64,000 nt of DNA from an uncultured Clostridia bacterium (GTDB lineage: Bacteria; Bacillota; Clostridia; TANB77; UBA1234): assembly GCA_934149405.1 (NCBI GenBank), contig CAKPEV010000001.1:124001-188000 (forward strand). The letters are read 5' to 3'. A program made the translations under genes and the position numbers. Within the stretch, counting starts at the first letter, position 1. Each line of letters starts with the position of its first letter. Shown in pieces: positions 55,211 to 63,546 of the stretch. Under the pieces are notes generated by a model. It was not told the origin of the DNA. It saw only the letters and a program-made list of their open reading frames with translations, and searched no databases.

Positions 55211-55657
55211 TTATTTTTTATTTTTGTATTTTTTATATCCTAAATATCCTCCACCAGCTAGAACTCCTATCGATATAAGATTCGCCATCGGATTTGAATC
55301 CTCGGAAGTAGTATTTGAATCTTTATATGCACTACTTTGGTCTATAGTTTCATTTATTGTACTGTTTATAGTTAAACTTGAGTTGGAATTGTTGTCTATA
55401 ATACTAGAATTTAAAACTGTTTCTCCGGATTTCTTACTTGTTTTTGATGAATATGGGCAAACTTCATTTTCGTGCAAATGAGCTGGATGTCCACCACAAT
55501 GATAATGATAGCTTCCTAAGCCGCTTTTATTTTTGTTGTCCCTATGCCCACCATTTGAGTCTGTTCTTCCAGAATGTGCAAAAGTCATACCACACACTAA
55601 TGTTGAGAGCGCAACCACTAATACAATTGAAATAATTCTTTTTTTGTTACACTTCAT
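55211..55657 (-). CDS. YHYH domain secreted/membrane protein
   Basis: 148 aa. Signal peptide (about 1-27, ending MTFAHS) then the YHYH signature: SGRTDSNGGHRDNK, GLGSYHYHCGGHPAHLH with clustered His and Cys that probably bind metal. A serine/asparagine-rich linker leads to a C-terminal glycine-rich hydrophobic stretch (ISIGVLAGGGYLGYKKYK), possibly a membrane anchor. Start 55657 follows GGGGG. Function unknown. Confidence 0.82.
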   Translation of the reverse strand: MKCNKKRIISIVLVVALSTLVCGMTFAHSGRTDSNGGHRDNKNKSGLGSYHYHCGGHPAHLHENEVCPYSSKTSKKSGETVLNSSIIDNNSNSSLTINSTINETIDQSSAYKDSNTTSEDSNPMANLISIGVLAGGGYLGYKKYKNKK

Positions 55658-55810
55658 ATTTATACCCCCATAATCCAAAATGTAATTATATTAAAATTAT
55701 ACAAGACTCAGATTGCAAATTTTGTCGAAATATGATGAAAAAAGCAGAAAATTTAATATTCATATAAAGTTATTTCTTTACCTAATTTATTAAATAGAAT
55801 CTTAACTCAA

Positions 55811-55850
55811 AAAAGCAAGTGTTTCTCTATATAAAAACACTTGCTTTTAA
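55811..55850 (-). terminator. terminator of the nucleotidyltransferase gene
   Basis: AAAAGCAAGTGTTT pairs with AAACACTTGCTTTT, followed by a T run on the minus strand just past the stop at 55852. Confidence 0.87.
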
Positions 55851-55851
55851 T

Positions 55852-56242
55852 TTATTTTCTGTGCTCCGCTATGTATTTTTCAATCTTTTCAATGTACGGT
55901 AAATCTTTTGGTGCTTTTCTCTTCTTCTTAAATTCCAAAATTTGCTCTAACTTTTCTACTAAGTATCCATCTATTTCATCATAGTTGAACTCTTCTTTTT
56001 TATTCGGTACGACTTCTATCATATCCGAAATATGATAAAATCCACATTCGTTTTTCATGTCTTCAGTAAGGTTGTACTTCCTTTTTAATGTTTCAAACAA
56101 TTCCTCTGAAACGCACAAATCTAAATCTCCTGTAGTATCTTTTATTCCGAAACATTACCAAGCTACCACCGCCTAAAATATAATACTCTTTTCTAGGTAG
56201 TTCTAAACTTTCTAATAATTTTAACGATTCTTCTTTGTTCAT
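55852..56242 (-). CDS. small nucleotidyltransferase-fold protein (DUF6036-like), needs a +1 frameshift
   Basis: About 129 aa after a +1 shift. Start 56242 has GAGGAAC upstream. The first frame reads MNKEESLKLLESLELPRKEY YILGGGSLVMF and meets CGG at codon 32 (56149-56147); unshifted it stops 19 codons later. Skipping the C reads GGA ATA AAA as GIKDTTGDLDLCVSEELF, giving the classic GGGSLVMxGxxxTTxDLDL pocket with DxD, and continues to 55852. The family includes minimal nucleotidyltransferases of toxin-antitoxin type. A single gene with its own terminator in the accessory region. Pseudogene or sequencing error are alternatives. Confidence 0.75.
56147..56149 (-). other. in-frame CGG in the nucleotidyltransferase gene, +1 frameshift site
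   Basis: Zero frame ATG TTT CGG AAT; without the C, ATG TTT GGA ATA encodes MFGI at the conserved glycine. TTT to TTC re-pairing of tRNA-Phe after a +1 slip would be perfect. Confidence 0.78.
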
Positions 56243-56437
56243 TGATGTTCCTCTTTATTTTCTTTCGGTTGTGTTCACTAATTTTTTATGGAACACACTT
56301 AAGCTCCTCCACTTTTTGCAACTGTTTTATATTTTCTCATAAATTAGTTTACACTCCTCTTTCTTCGTTATACCAAATTTTAGCTCTTGCAATTAGGTTA
56401 GTAACATATTCACTTTTGAATGCCTTTCTAAATCTGA
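56243..56437 (-). other. intergenic region with a short gene-like remnant
   Basis: Between the deformylase and nucleotidyltransferase genes. One minus-strand frame is open for 37 codons (56323-56437, ending KIWYNEERGV) but lacks a start; it reads like the C terminus of a lost gene. Nothing else is identified. Confidence 0.35.
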
Positions 56438-56848
56438 TTATATTATTATTCCATTCATATGATCAATTTCGTGTTGTATTATTTCTGCAACAAATCCCAT
56501 ATATTTCCCATGTTGTTTGGTAAAATTTATGTCCAGATACTCAACTTCTATTTCATTATATCTTTTGCATTTTCTTTCCCCGATTAAAGACAAACAACCT
56601 TCTTCAGTTTGATACTCCCCTCTCTTTTTAGTTATAGCTGGATTTATCATCACAAAGTCATAAAATCCGCCTGAAACACAAATTATTGATTTGTTATATC
56701 CTATCATATTAGCAGCTAGTCCAACACATCTGTCTTTATTGGCTTTCAACGTATCTAACAAATCATTTGCTATGTACTTATCTTTTTCTGTTGCTTTCTC
56801 CGCCTTTTGAGATAAAAACATTACATCTTTAACTATTTCTTTTACCAT
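56438..56848 (-). CDS. def: peptide deformylase
   Basis: 136 aa metalloenzyme removing formyl groups from new proteins. Motif 1 is CVGLAANMIG (Gln of GxGLAAxQ replaced by Asn-Met), motif 2 EEGCLSL, motif 3 IQHEIDHMNG. Length and motif order fit the type often found beyond the main def gene. AAGGAG precedes the start. Confidence 0.9.
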   Translation of the reverse strand: MVKEIVKDVMFLSQKAEKATEKDKYIANDLLDTLKANKDRCVGLAANMIGYNKSIICVSGGFYDFVMINPAITKKRGEYQTEEGCLSLIGERKCKRYNEIEVEYLDINFTKQHGKYMGFVAEIIQHEIDHMNGIII

Positions 56849-56901
56849 ATCAATCTCCTTAATTATTGTAATAATTACGCATATTTTTTGTTAAATATAA
56901 A

Positions 56902-57225
56902 TCACCTCCTACCTCTTACGCCATTATAATTAACGAATTCTTTAATATTTTTATCAGTATAAATTACGCTTGTCTCATTAGCTAATTGTTTATCATAACA
57001 AGAGCTTTGTTTGCAGTTTGGACATTGGAATCGTCCTCCATACAATTTGTCAACTTGAATTAATTCTTTTTCTTTATTCCAGCAACATGAACAATACATA
57101 GTATGTTTTTCATCATCTCTTAATGTAATAAAAGTATTGTCATGTCTTTCTATTTTCTTGTTATATTTTATTTTCTTAATTTCTTCTATAATAATCTTAG
57201 CTAGTGATTTTGCTTCATCTTCCAC
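56902..57225 (-). CDS. hypothetical zinc-ribbon protein, 107 aa
   Basis: A GTG start with AAAGGA upstream. CSCC (CSCCWNKEKELIQVDKLYG) and CPNC (GRFQCPNCKQSSC) form a likely zinc ribbon in the middle. No other feature recognised. Between the deformylase and the remnant at 57249. Confidence 0.6.
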   Translation of the reverse strand: MEDEAKSLAKIIIEEIKKIKYNKKIERHDNTFITLRDDEKHTMYCSCCWNKEKELIQVDKLYGGRFQCPNCKQSSCYDKQLANETSVIYTDKNIKEFVNYNGVRGRR

Positions 57226-57248
57226 TTATTTTTAATCCTTTCCGTATC

Positions 57249-57404
57249 TTACATTTTTCCAATCATACATTTGCATTTTAATTTTGCTTGTCCGGTAATA
57301 GTCTGCAGAGCTTGTTCACTCTTATTAAGTGAATAGCCATATTCAATTCTTTCATCTATTATATCATTCAAAACCTACTCATATTTCTGTAATTCTGCAT
57401 GCAT
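57249..57404 (-). pseudogene. possible gene remnant with an in-frame TAG
   Basis: Minus-strand frame of 51 codons from ATG at 57404 to TAA at 57249, protein-like (LNDIIDERIEYGYSLNKSEQ) but broken by TAG at codon 10 (57377-57375). Possibly a decayed gene. The surrounding 57226-57492 holds nothing else. Confidence 0.35.
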
Positions 57405-57492
57405 TCGCTATGTTAATTTATTTAACATAAAATAAACTTCATTTATCTCAAAATATTGTATACTGCAATGTTCATAATCAAGACTTGTATTA

Positions 57493-58260
57493 CTAATTTT
57501 TCTTAGCAATATATCTGCATTTTGGATAATTTGAACATCCAATAAATTTTCCATACTTTCCGTTTCGTTCGACAAGTTTTCCACCACACTTGGGACAAAT
57601 ATTATTCTCTATCTTATTTTCTGTTTCTTTTAAAGTTGTTTTTATATTTCTAACATGTTCTTTTCTAGCTCCTTTATCTGAAATATTGCCAGATTCAATT
57701 TTGTTTTTTATTTCAACCAAGTTTTCATCTATAATTTCTGTGTTATACGATTTTATTAGTCCATTCAAAAAATCAAGTTGTGTAACATTTTTAGCAGTAA
57801 CTTTTACATTAGCTTGGTTCGAAATACAAATTATAGAAATGAATTTATCATTATCCATTTGTAGTAATTCTTCTAACGCTTTTATATGACCATAATTTTG
57901 ATGAATGGGATTATTGAAATAGTATTTGTTTTTTCCTAAATATTGTGTCCACTTGTCTTTGTATTCATCACCAGTAATTAGTCCATAATAATTCTTCATT
58001 TCGATAACAAAAATACCATATTTAGAAACAACGATATGGTCAATTTGATGAGTTCCTTTAGAGGACCTAATCATAATGTTATTCAAAACAATATATTTGT
58101 CTTTTGGAAGTTTATTTAGTTCGGTTTTTACCCAAAACTCTCCCATAAATCCGCGGATTTTCTTATAGTATACCGTGCTTAGCATTCCTAAAACAAATAA
58201 AATCCAAAAAAGCGGTTGTTTAAATAATTCGATTATTAGGACATTTATAAAATCTGACAT
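57493..58260 (-). CDS. NERD domain protein with topoisomerase-type zinc finger
   Basis: 255 aa. A membrane segment (about 10-28) is followed by a NERD domain (about 35-150: GEFWVKTELNKLPKDKYIVL, HQIDHIVVSKYGIFVIEMKN) and a C-terminal topoisomerase-type C4 zinc finger (CPKCGGKLVERNGKYGKFIG, then CSNYPKC). GAGGTG lies before the start. Such proteins are thought to be nucleic-acid processing factors; the role here is unknown. Confidence 0.9.
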   Translation of the reverse strand: MSDFINVLIIELFKQPLFWILFVLGMLSTVYYKKIRGFMGEFWVKTELNKLPKDKYIVLNNIMIRSSKGTHQIDHIVVSKYGIFVIEMKNYYGLITGDEYKDKWTQYLGKNKYYFNNPIHQNYGHIKALEELLQMDNDKFISIICISNQANVKVTAKNVTQLDFLNGLIKSYNTEIIDENLVEIKNKIESGNISDKGARKEHVRNIKTTLKETENKIENNICPKCGGKLVERNGKYGKFIGCSNYPKCRYIAKKN

Positions 58261-58618
58261 ATTTACACCTCACATATTAATCCTGTATTTTTGATTACTA
58301 CTTTTTCTAACTGCAATCTTACAGTAACATGCCTAAATCATTTTTATAGGATATTCATTAAAATTAACTAATTCTTTGCATTTTCTCAATTTCGTTTCTT
58401 TTGTATAGCTATGCCATTACTATATCACATTTTTACTTTTCAAGTCCACCAAACATAGGTATTTTAAAAAAATGAGTATCTACTTTTAGTTTATTATGTT
58501 TTTACAAACCCAAAAATGTTTGTTATTTTATTTCAACAGTGGATATTTCAATGTCGTCGAATGTCAAATCCGCTCGAAGTAGAACAGAGAATAAAAAATA
58601 AATTTCTAGAATTTTTGA

Positions 58619-58647
58619 AACTCTAAGAACTTACCGTTCTTAGAGTT
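58619..58647. repeat. 12-bp inverted repeat
   Basis: AACTCTAAGAAC and GTTCTTAGAGTT with a 5-base loop (TTACC). Stable hairpin without a T run; it abuts the tRNA-Met-like fragment and may be an end or recombination site of a mobile element. Confidence 0.6.
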
Positions 58648-58692
58648 ACAGTGACTGAACTAGGACCAGCAACCTTCGGGTTATGAGATGTG
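58648..58692 (-). other. tRNA-Met-like fragment, possible attachment-site remnant
   Basis: The minus strand reads CTCATAACCCGAAGG followed by TTGCTGG, matching the anticodon and start of the T arm of initiator tRNA-Met; the rest of the cloverleaf is decayed. A partial tRNA next to a transposon-type gene suggests an old integration site. Confidence 0.45.
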
Positions 58693-58892
58693 CTTGAAAC
58701 TTTTATGTAATTTAGTGAAATCAATGGTTTTAGCTGATATTTAAACAAAAATTGGGGAAATGGTTTTTAGAACATTTGTGCATTTTTTAAAACTTTTTTG
58801 AGGAGTTTTTCCCCAACTTTTCCCCATGAATTTTACACATATGTTCGCAAAAAAAATGGGAAACCAAAAAATTTATTTTGGAGATTTTGATT

Positions 58893-59249
58893 ATGAAAGA
58901 AATAACTTATCGTAAAGAAGGAGATTATTTAATTCCTAATTTAGCAATAAAAGGAATAGAATCTGATTACCATATTGGATTATATGGACGTTTAAAATTA
59001 GAGTATATGAAGAAACATCAACTAGGTTTATATAGCGAATTAATATTAAGTGGTACATTACCAGAGTACCTAATTGAGATTGATAAGACTGCAAATGAAA
59101 GAACAAAAAGTATTATTAATGAACTTGCTAAGAATGAAAAAATAGATGAAGATTTGAAACAAAATAATCAATTAGAGTGGGTTAGATGTATGAATAATAT
59201 TAAAAATAGAGCTGAAGAAATTGTACTTAATGAGTTAATTTATTGTTAA
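58893..59249 (+). CDS. tnpV: TnpV-like transposon-encoded protein
   Basis: 118 aa. TYRKEGDYLIPNLAI, YHIGLYGRLK and the ending LEWVRCMNNIKNRAEEIVLNELIY match TnpV, a small protein of Tn4451-family mobilizable transposons of Clostridia. Start 58893 has GGAG 9 bases upstream. No transposase or integrase is nearby, so it marks the edge or remnant of a mobile element. Confidence 0.88.
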   Translation: MKEITYRKEGDYLIPNLAIKGIESDYHIGLYGRLKLEYMKKHQLGLYSELILSGTLPEYLIEIDKTANERTKSIINELAKNEKIDEDLKQNNQLEWVRCMNNIKNRAEEIVLNELIYC

Positions 59250-59260
59250 ATAAAAATAAG

Positions 59261-59362
59261 AAAAGGGTTAAATCTTGTCCTAGCTAGCAAGCACTGAATT
59301 TGTTCACACGAATTTTTCGTATTTTCTAATTCTATGCAATGGAACAAGTCCCAATCCCTTTT
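59261..59362 (+). other. imperfect long-range hairpin after tnpV
   Basis: AAAAGGGTT...CTTGTCC at the left pairs imperfectly with GGAACAAG...AATCCCTTTT at the right, enclosing about 70 bases. Possibly a terminator or RNA structure of the element. Confidence 0.35.
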
Positions 59363-59391
59363 ATAAAATATTAAATGTTAGGAGAATTATT

Positions 59392-59688
59392 ATGATAAAT
59401 TTTAGAGAAGTAAATGAAAATGATATATTAAAAGAATGGTATGATTGTATGGAGAGCACCTATTTATGTTATACAAATGAACAAGATAGAGAACATGAAT
59501 TTAAATTTGATTCTTTTAGAGAAAAAATATTAAAAAATGTTCCTAAACAAAATAAGAAGTATGTAGAGAAACAACTTGATTTAATCTATGATGATTTTAT
59601 GAAGTATGTAATGTATGTTAACGAAAAATATTATAGAAATGGATTTGTAGATGGTTCTCAGCTAGCTATGGGATGTTTTGATAGATAA
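59392..59688 (+). CDS. small hypothetical protein, DUF6809-like
   Basis: 98 aa helical acidic protein ending YYRNGFVDGSQLAMGCF, which resembles the C terminus of DUF6809-type proteins found on clostridial mobile elements. GGAG precedes the start. Downstream of tnpV and convergent with the CBASS operon. Confidence 0.6.
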   Translation: MINFREVNENDILKEWYDCMESTYLCYTNEQDREHEFKFDSFREKILKNVPKQNKKYVEKQLDLIYDDFMKYVMYVNEKYYRNGFVDGSQLAMGCFDR

Positions 59689-59721
59689 TAAGTTCAATAA
59701 TACTATATTTTTTATTTAAAC

Positions 59722-59775
59722 AAAAAAGTAAAAGTCTTGAGTTTTAAAATTATTACTCAAAACTTTTACTTTTAT
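59722..59775. terminator. bidirectional terminator of the CBASS operon
   Basis: AAAAGTAAAAGT..TTGAGT (59724-59742) pairs with ACTCAA.ACTTTTACTTTT (59754-59772), T runs on both strands. Confidence 0.85.
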
Positions 59776-60401
59776 TTTGTATACCATATGTCTCCATGTG
59801 TTTTTCTTGTTCTTTGATCACTTGTGTAATATCCTTCTAATTTGCTTAGTTCCTCATTATAAATTAATTCACTAAATCCTTTATGAGGAGTCATTGTTTT
59901 TTCTCTATGACTATCTGGTTCATTCTCATACTCAAAAATCAATTCTACATTTTTATTTGTATCATACAATAAACTAGCTACTTTACTATATGAATTTGAT
60001 TTTTCATTATGCGATATTATTTGAATTTTTGTCCATGTTTGTTTTATGTTTAAACTAACATTACCTACCGTATCTTTCCAACTTGATTTATATTGACCAT
60101 TCCAAATTCCTGATAAATTTGGTATACTAGAAAATTTAAATTTGAAAATTTTTATTTTCCATAAATATCTATCATATAAATAATAAATAATCCCAAATAT
60201 GAATATAACCGAAAAATGTTTAATATTATATCCATAGGAATCAATAGTTTCTATTATATTTTTTAAAACATCATTATTATTAGCAAAAGATACCATTTTA
60301 TTTAAAATGAAATTAAATACTGGTGTTATTAAAATACTTATTAAAATCATAATTAGTATGACTTTAAGTCTTTTATCATTATTTATAGAATATGTATGCA
60401 T
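59772..60401 (-). CDS. cap15: CBASS effector Cap15 (two-transmembrane, beta-barrel)
   Basis: 209 aa. Two N-terminal membrane segments (about 12-34 and 62-80) are followed by a beta-rich domain opening with FSSIPNLSGIWNGQYKSSW and ending GYYTSDQRTRKTHGDIWY, as in Cap15 effectors. On cyclic-nucleotide binding these assemble and disrupt the inner membrane, killing infected cells. Last gene of the CBASS operon, adjoining cap3; GGAGG precedes the start. Call rests on the membrane-plus-barrel architecture and operon position. Confidence 0.85.
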   Translation of the reverse strand: MHTYSINNDKRLKVILIMILISILITPVFNFILNKMVSFANNNDVLKNIIETIDSYGYNIKHFSVIFIFGIIYYLYDRYLWKIKIFKFKFSSIPNLSGIWNGQYKSSWKDTVGNVSLNIKQTWTKIQIISHNEKSNSYSKVASLLYDTNKNVELIFEYENEPDSHREKTMTPHKGFSELIYNEELSKLEGYYTSDQRTRKTHGDIWYTK

Positions 60402-60402
60402 T

Positions 60403-60873
60403 TTATTCCTCCTTTAATTTGTATATTTTTTTATTACAATCTATAGTGCATATATATAAATTTTTATCATTTCCTAAAATTATCATAAAAACATTATTTA
60501 TTTCTATATTTTTGTTATTTAACATTTGTTTTACTAATTGTTTATCTATAAAAGATGGTGTTGGATATTGTTCATCATGAGTATGCCATTCACCTAAATA
60601 ATTAATTTTCCCATTACTATTTTCCCAATATTTATTAATAACTAATTGTGCTTGTTTTTTATTTCTAATAAAATAATACTTTCCCTTTTTATCTTTTGGA
60701 TTTGTTGTTGAAATATTTGTTATTACATATGTATTTTCTTCTTTATTAAATTTTCCTAACAAAACTCCTCCATTTTCATGTTTATAATTTATAGGGTTGA
60801 ATTTATATATAGCGTTTAACACTTCATCTTCAATAATTAATTTAAGTTTATTTTCTAATATAAATTTTCTCAA
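60403..60873 (-). CDS. cap3: CBASS Cap3 JAB/JAMM isopeptidase
   Basis: 156 aa. JAMM metalloprotease: catalytic Glu in KHENGGVLLG, and the zinc site GEWHTHDEQYPTPSFID (HxH...SxxD). In type II CBASS, Cap3 removes Cap2-made conjugates from the CD-NTase. Begins directly after cap2. Confidence 0.92.
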   Translation of the reverse strand: MRKFILENKLKLIIEDEVLNAIYKFNPINYKHENGGVLLGKFNKEENTYVITNISTTNPKDKKGKYYFIRNKKQAQLVINKYWENSNGKINYLGEWHTHDEQYPTPSFIDKQLVKQMLNNKNIEINNVFMIILGNDKNLYICTIDCNKKIYKLKEE

Positions 60874-60875
60874 TA

Positions 60876-62495
60876 TTATAACTCCTCTATTTTCACAGTT
60901 CTATTCTTTACGTTTATCCATTTACTTGTTATTTCTATTTGATTTTCTCTTGCCCAATCTATTTTACCAGCAATTGTTATAAAATAATTTTTATCATTTA
61001 ATAATTTGCCATTTATTATATTGTCCAATAATGTTCTAATAAAATAATCAGCTTCAAACCCTGAATATTGTACAAAAGTACTCTGGCATCCTGCCTCTTT
61101 TTTAGTAAACTCTTCAGGTTTTTCCAGTATTCTATTTTTTAACATCCAATTATTATCATATATGCATTGTTCAATATTGTCCTGTTGTTTATTTAAAATA
61201 ATAGCATGTCCTCCTATAGCATATGGCTCTACCCAAACTATTACTATTTTTCCTTTTATTTCTCCTTTATTGTATTTATCAATAATATATGATTCTAATG
61301 CCATATCACCTACAGCAATAAATTGTACATCTCTATCAATCAATTCTTCTAGATTATTTGTTGTTAAATCATATATATCATTTGAATAAGTTTCAATCTT
61401 TAACTCAATATAGTGACTTATTAATTTTCTTTTTATTGCTTCCCCCTTATTCATATCTACAAAATCTATTCCACAAATATGTCTTGCTATGTTTTCTTTT
61501 CTTAGCTTTTCATCATCTACTAATTTAAAGTTACTCACTCCTAACTCAGCCAGAGCTTGGGCTATATATCCTCCAAGAGATCCGCATCCTAATATTGATA
61601 CTTTTTTATCTATCATAATACCGTCTCCACCTCTGTAAAATAATCTTTTTTTATTTATTATTTCTGTAGTAAGTTTTAATACTTTATTATTGGAATAAGC
61701 TATTCTATAGGCAATATCTGGTGCTATTTTTCCTTTTCTAAATCCATTTAAATCAAATATTCTAGTATGAATAATACCAGATAATATAAACTTTCCTTTA
61801 TCCTCTTGTGAAAATAATATTATTGGATTTCCATTCCTATTAGTTAAAAATCTTTTATATTCACTTCCATTTTTACTTTTACTTAATATATTATAAAACT
61901 CCTTATTATTATGTGGAAAAGGTGGATATAATTTTTCATATATAGGTATATAAATGGCATCCTCAGTAATCAATTCCTCCTCTTGATAATTTCTTTTTGC
62001 GTAATCAATTAATTCTCTGTAATTACTTCCACAGCACCAAAAAGTATAATCTTTAGCATGTACACATTTTATTTTTAAAACTTCATTTGAAGGTTCAAAA
62101 AGAACATCTATATTTCCTATTGTATCTTCATCTACTACCCAATACGCTTGAAACTCATCTATAAAATCCTCTCTGTTAAATCCATTTAAACCATCAGATA
62201 TTATACTTTTTGCTTTATAAATTGACTCTTTAATAACCTCTATCGGCAATTTATGATTTGGAATGGCATCTTGATTAAACAAACATAGCTTACCTGTTTT
62301 TTTATCAACATGTGGTAAATCTTTATATTCTTCACCTTTAACTATAATATTGGGAAATTGATATGGAAAACCTTTCGGAAAACTAATAATAAATTCTATT
62401 TTTTTCCCATTTATTTCTTGTGATATTTCTACATATGAATTATTATATACATCTGTTATTTTATATGTTATATCTTTCATGTTTAATTCATTCAT
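60876..62495 (-). CDS. cap2: CBASS Cap2 E2-E1 fusion (ubiquitin-transfer-like)
   Basis: 539 aa. N-terminal E2-like domain (about 1-120: FIISFPKGFPYQFPNIIV, KTGKLCLFNQD with the presumed catalytic Cys) fused to an E1 adenylation domain (from about 290: ILGCGSLGGYIAQALAELGV, ENIARHICGID) with a Cys in KEAGCQSTFVQYSG. Cap2 conjugates the CD-NTase C terminus to targets, priming it for signalling. Start 62495 (MNELNMKD) follows AAGGA; an earlier ATG at 62522 overlapping the CD-NTase end is an alternative. Confidence 0.92.
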   Translation of the reverse strand: MNELNMKDITYKITDVYNNSYVEISQEINGKKIEFIISFPKGFPYQFPNIIVKGEEYKDLPHVDKKTGKLCLFNQDAIPNHKLPIEVIKESIYKAKSIISDGLNGFNREDFIDEFQAYWVVDEDTIGNIDVLFEPSNEVLKIKCVHAKDYTFWCCGSNYRELIDYAKRNYQEEELITEDAIYIPIYEKLYPPFPHNNKEFYNILSKSKNGSEYKRFLTNRNGNPIILFSQEDKGKFILSGIIHTRIFDLNGFRKGKIAPDIAYRIAYSNNKVLKLTTEIINKKRLFYRGGDGIMIDKKVSILGCGSLGGYIAQALAELGVSNFKLVDDEKLRKENIARHICGIDFVDMNKGEAIKRKLISHYIELKIETYSNDIYDLTTNNLEELIDRDVQFIAVGDMALESYIIDKYNKGEIKGKIVIVWVEPYAIGGHAIILNKQQDNIEQCIYDNNWMLKNRILEKPEEFTKKEAGCQSTFVQYSGFEADYFIRTLLDNIINGKLLNDKNYFITIAGKIDWARENQIEITSKWINVKNRTVKIEEL

Positions 62496-62502
62496 TATAT
62501 CC

Positions 62503-63471
62503 TTAAGCTGAATGGCCGTCATTTCTCAATATAGCAGGAGAAGAAGTTCTTATATAACTTTCTTGCTCTTGCTCCTCCTTATTCTTTTCTATTTTAGGGA
62601 ATCTATCTCCAAATATTTCAACTAATAATTCATTTATTTTATCAACATCTTCTTCGTTTGCAACTTTATTAAGTTGTTCTTCTATTTTTTCTAATGAATC
62701 TATTATTTGATTACGTTGTGCTTCTGATTTTTTTTCGAATAAATCTTCAAACGGTCTTACAGGTTTTTTACATGTAAAGTTATATTTCAATTTGTTGTTA
62801 ATATTCGAAATTGTTCCTATTAATGACTTTAAATCATTATCCGTGCTTTTATAAAAATTTTCTCCCACCAATATTGTAATTTCTAATCCTTTTAATGGAA
62901 TGCTTTTATAATCTTTCCAAGCTTTTAGAAATTTAACATCACTTCTTACTTGTTCACCATAAATTTTTATTTTATCTATGAACCAATCTGTAAATTCCTT
63001 TGGGTCACTTATACTCCATCCATTCTCTTTATGGGCCAAATAGATATTTTCATTTTTACTTATGTATATAGGTAAATCTACATGATAGTTTTCTGCAAAT
63101 ACCACTCTCACACATGTATTTTTGTCAATCGGATCTGTAGAAGTATATCCATGTACAGCATCTTTTACCCATTTATGTACCGTTGTTGTTGAAGGCCATT
63201 CGCTCATATCTTTATCAGAATATCCTTGAATATATACTCCATCATCTACATCATATTCTTTATCACCAATTGGATTAACAGTAGTCTTCATAGCAAAAGA
63301 TCCCTGCATATAAAATTTAGGTTGTAATCTATCTTCTTCAGCAAATCTATTTTTGATTCTAGTCCTTAAACCATTCCTTCCTCTTATTAAATTCTTTCTT
63401 TTACTTCCACTTAATGTAATAGTACTATTAAAATTGTTAAATGCTTTTTGAATATTTTCTTTATTACCCAT
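62503..63471 (-). CDS. CBASS CD-NTase (cyclic oligonucleotide synthase)
   Basis: 322 aa. Catalytic motif GSFAMKTTVNPIGDKEYDVDD carries the GS and DxD metal-binding residues of cGAS/DncV-like enzymes, then VRVVFAENYHVDLPIY gives the third Asp. On phage infection it makes a cyclic nucleotide that activates Cap15. The C terminus ends GHSA, small residues as expected for a Cap2-conjugated tail. Start 63471 follows GGAGG; upstream in-frame ATGs lack a site. First gene of the operon. Confidence 0.93.
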   Translation of the reverse strand: MGNKENIQKAFNNFNSTITLSGSKRKNLIRGRNGLRTRIKNRFAEEDRLQPKFYMQGSFAMKTTVNPIGDKEYDVDDGVYIQGYSDKDMSEWPSTTTVHKWVKDAVHGYTSTDPIDKNTCVRVVFAENYHVDLPIYISKNENIYLAHKENGWSISDPKEFTDWFIDKIKIYGEQVRSDVKFLKAWKDYKSIPLKGLEITILVGENFYKSTDNDLKSLIGTISNINNKLKYNFTCKKPVRPFEDLFEKKSEAQRNQIIDSLEKIEEQLNKVANEEDVDKINELLVEIFGDRFPKIEKNKEEQEQESYIRTSSPAILRNDGHSA

Positions 63472-63546
63472 AATTAATTCCTCCTTCAACATAATATATA
63501 TCAATTTGCTTAAAATTTTTGTCGAATCTTGTAATATTATTATATT

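Larger units (their letters stand above)
58261..58892. other. long intergenic region with mobile-element scar
   Basis: About 630 bases without a gene. It holds a 12-bp hairpin (58619-58647), the tRNA-Met-like fragment at 58648-58692, and AT-rich sequence ending in the TnpV promoter region. Nothing else identified. Confidence 0.5.
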
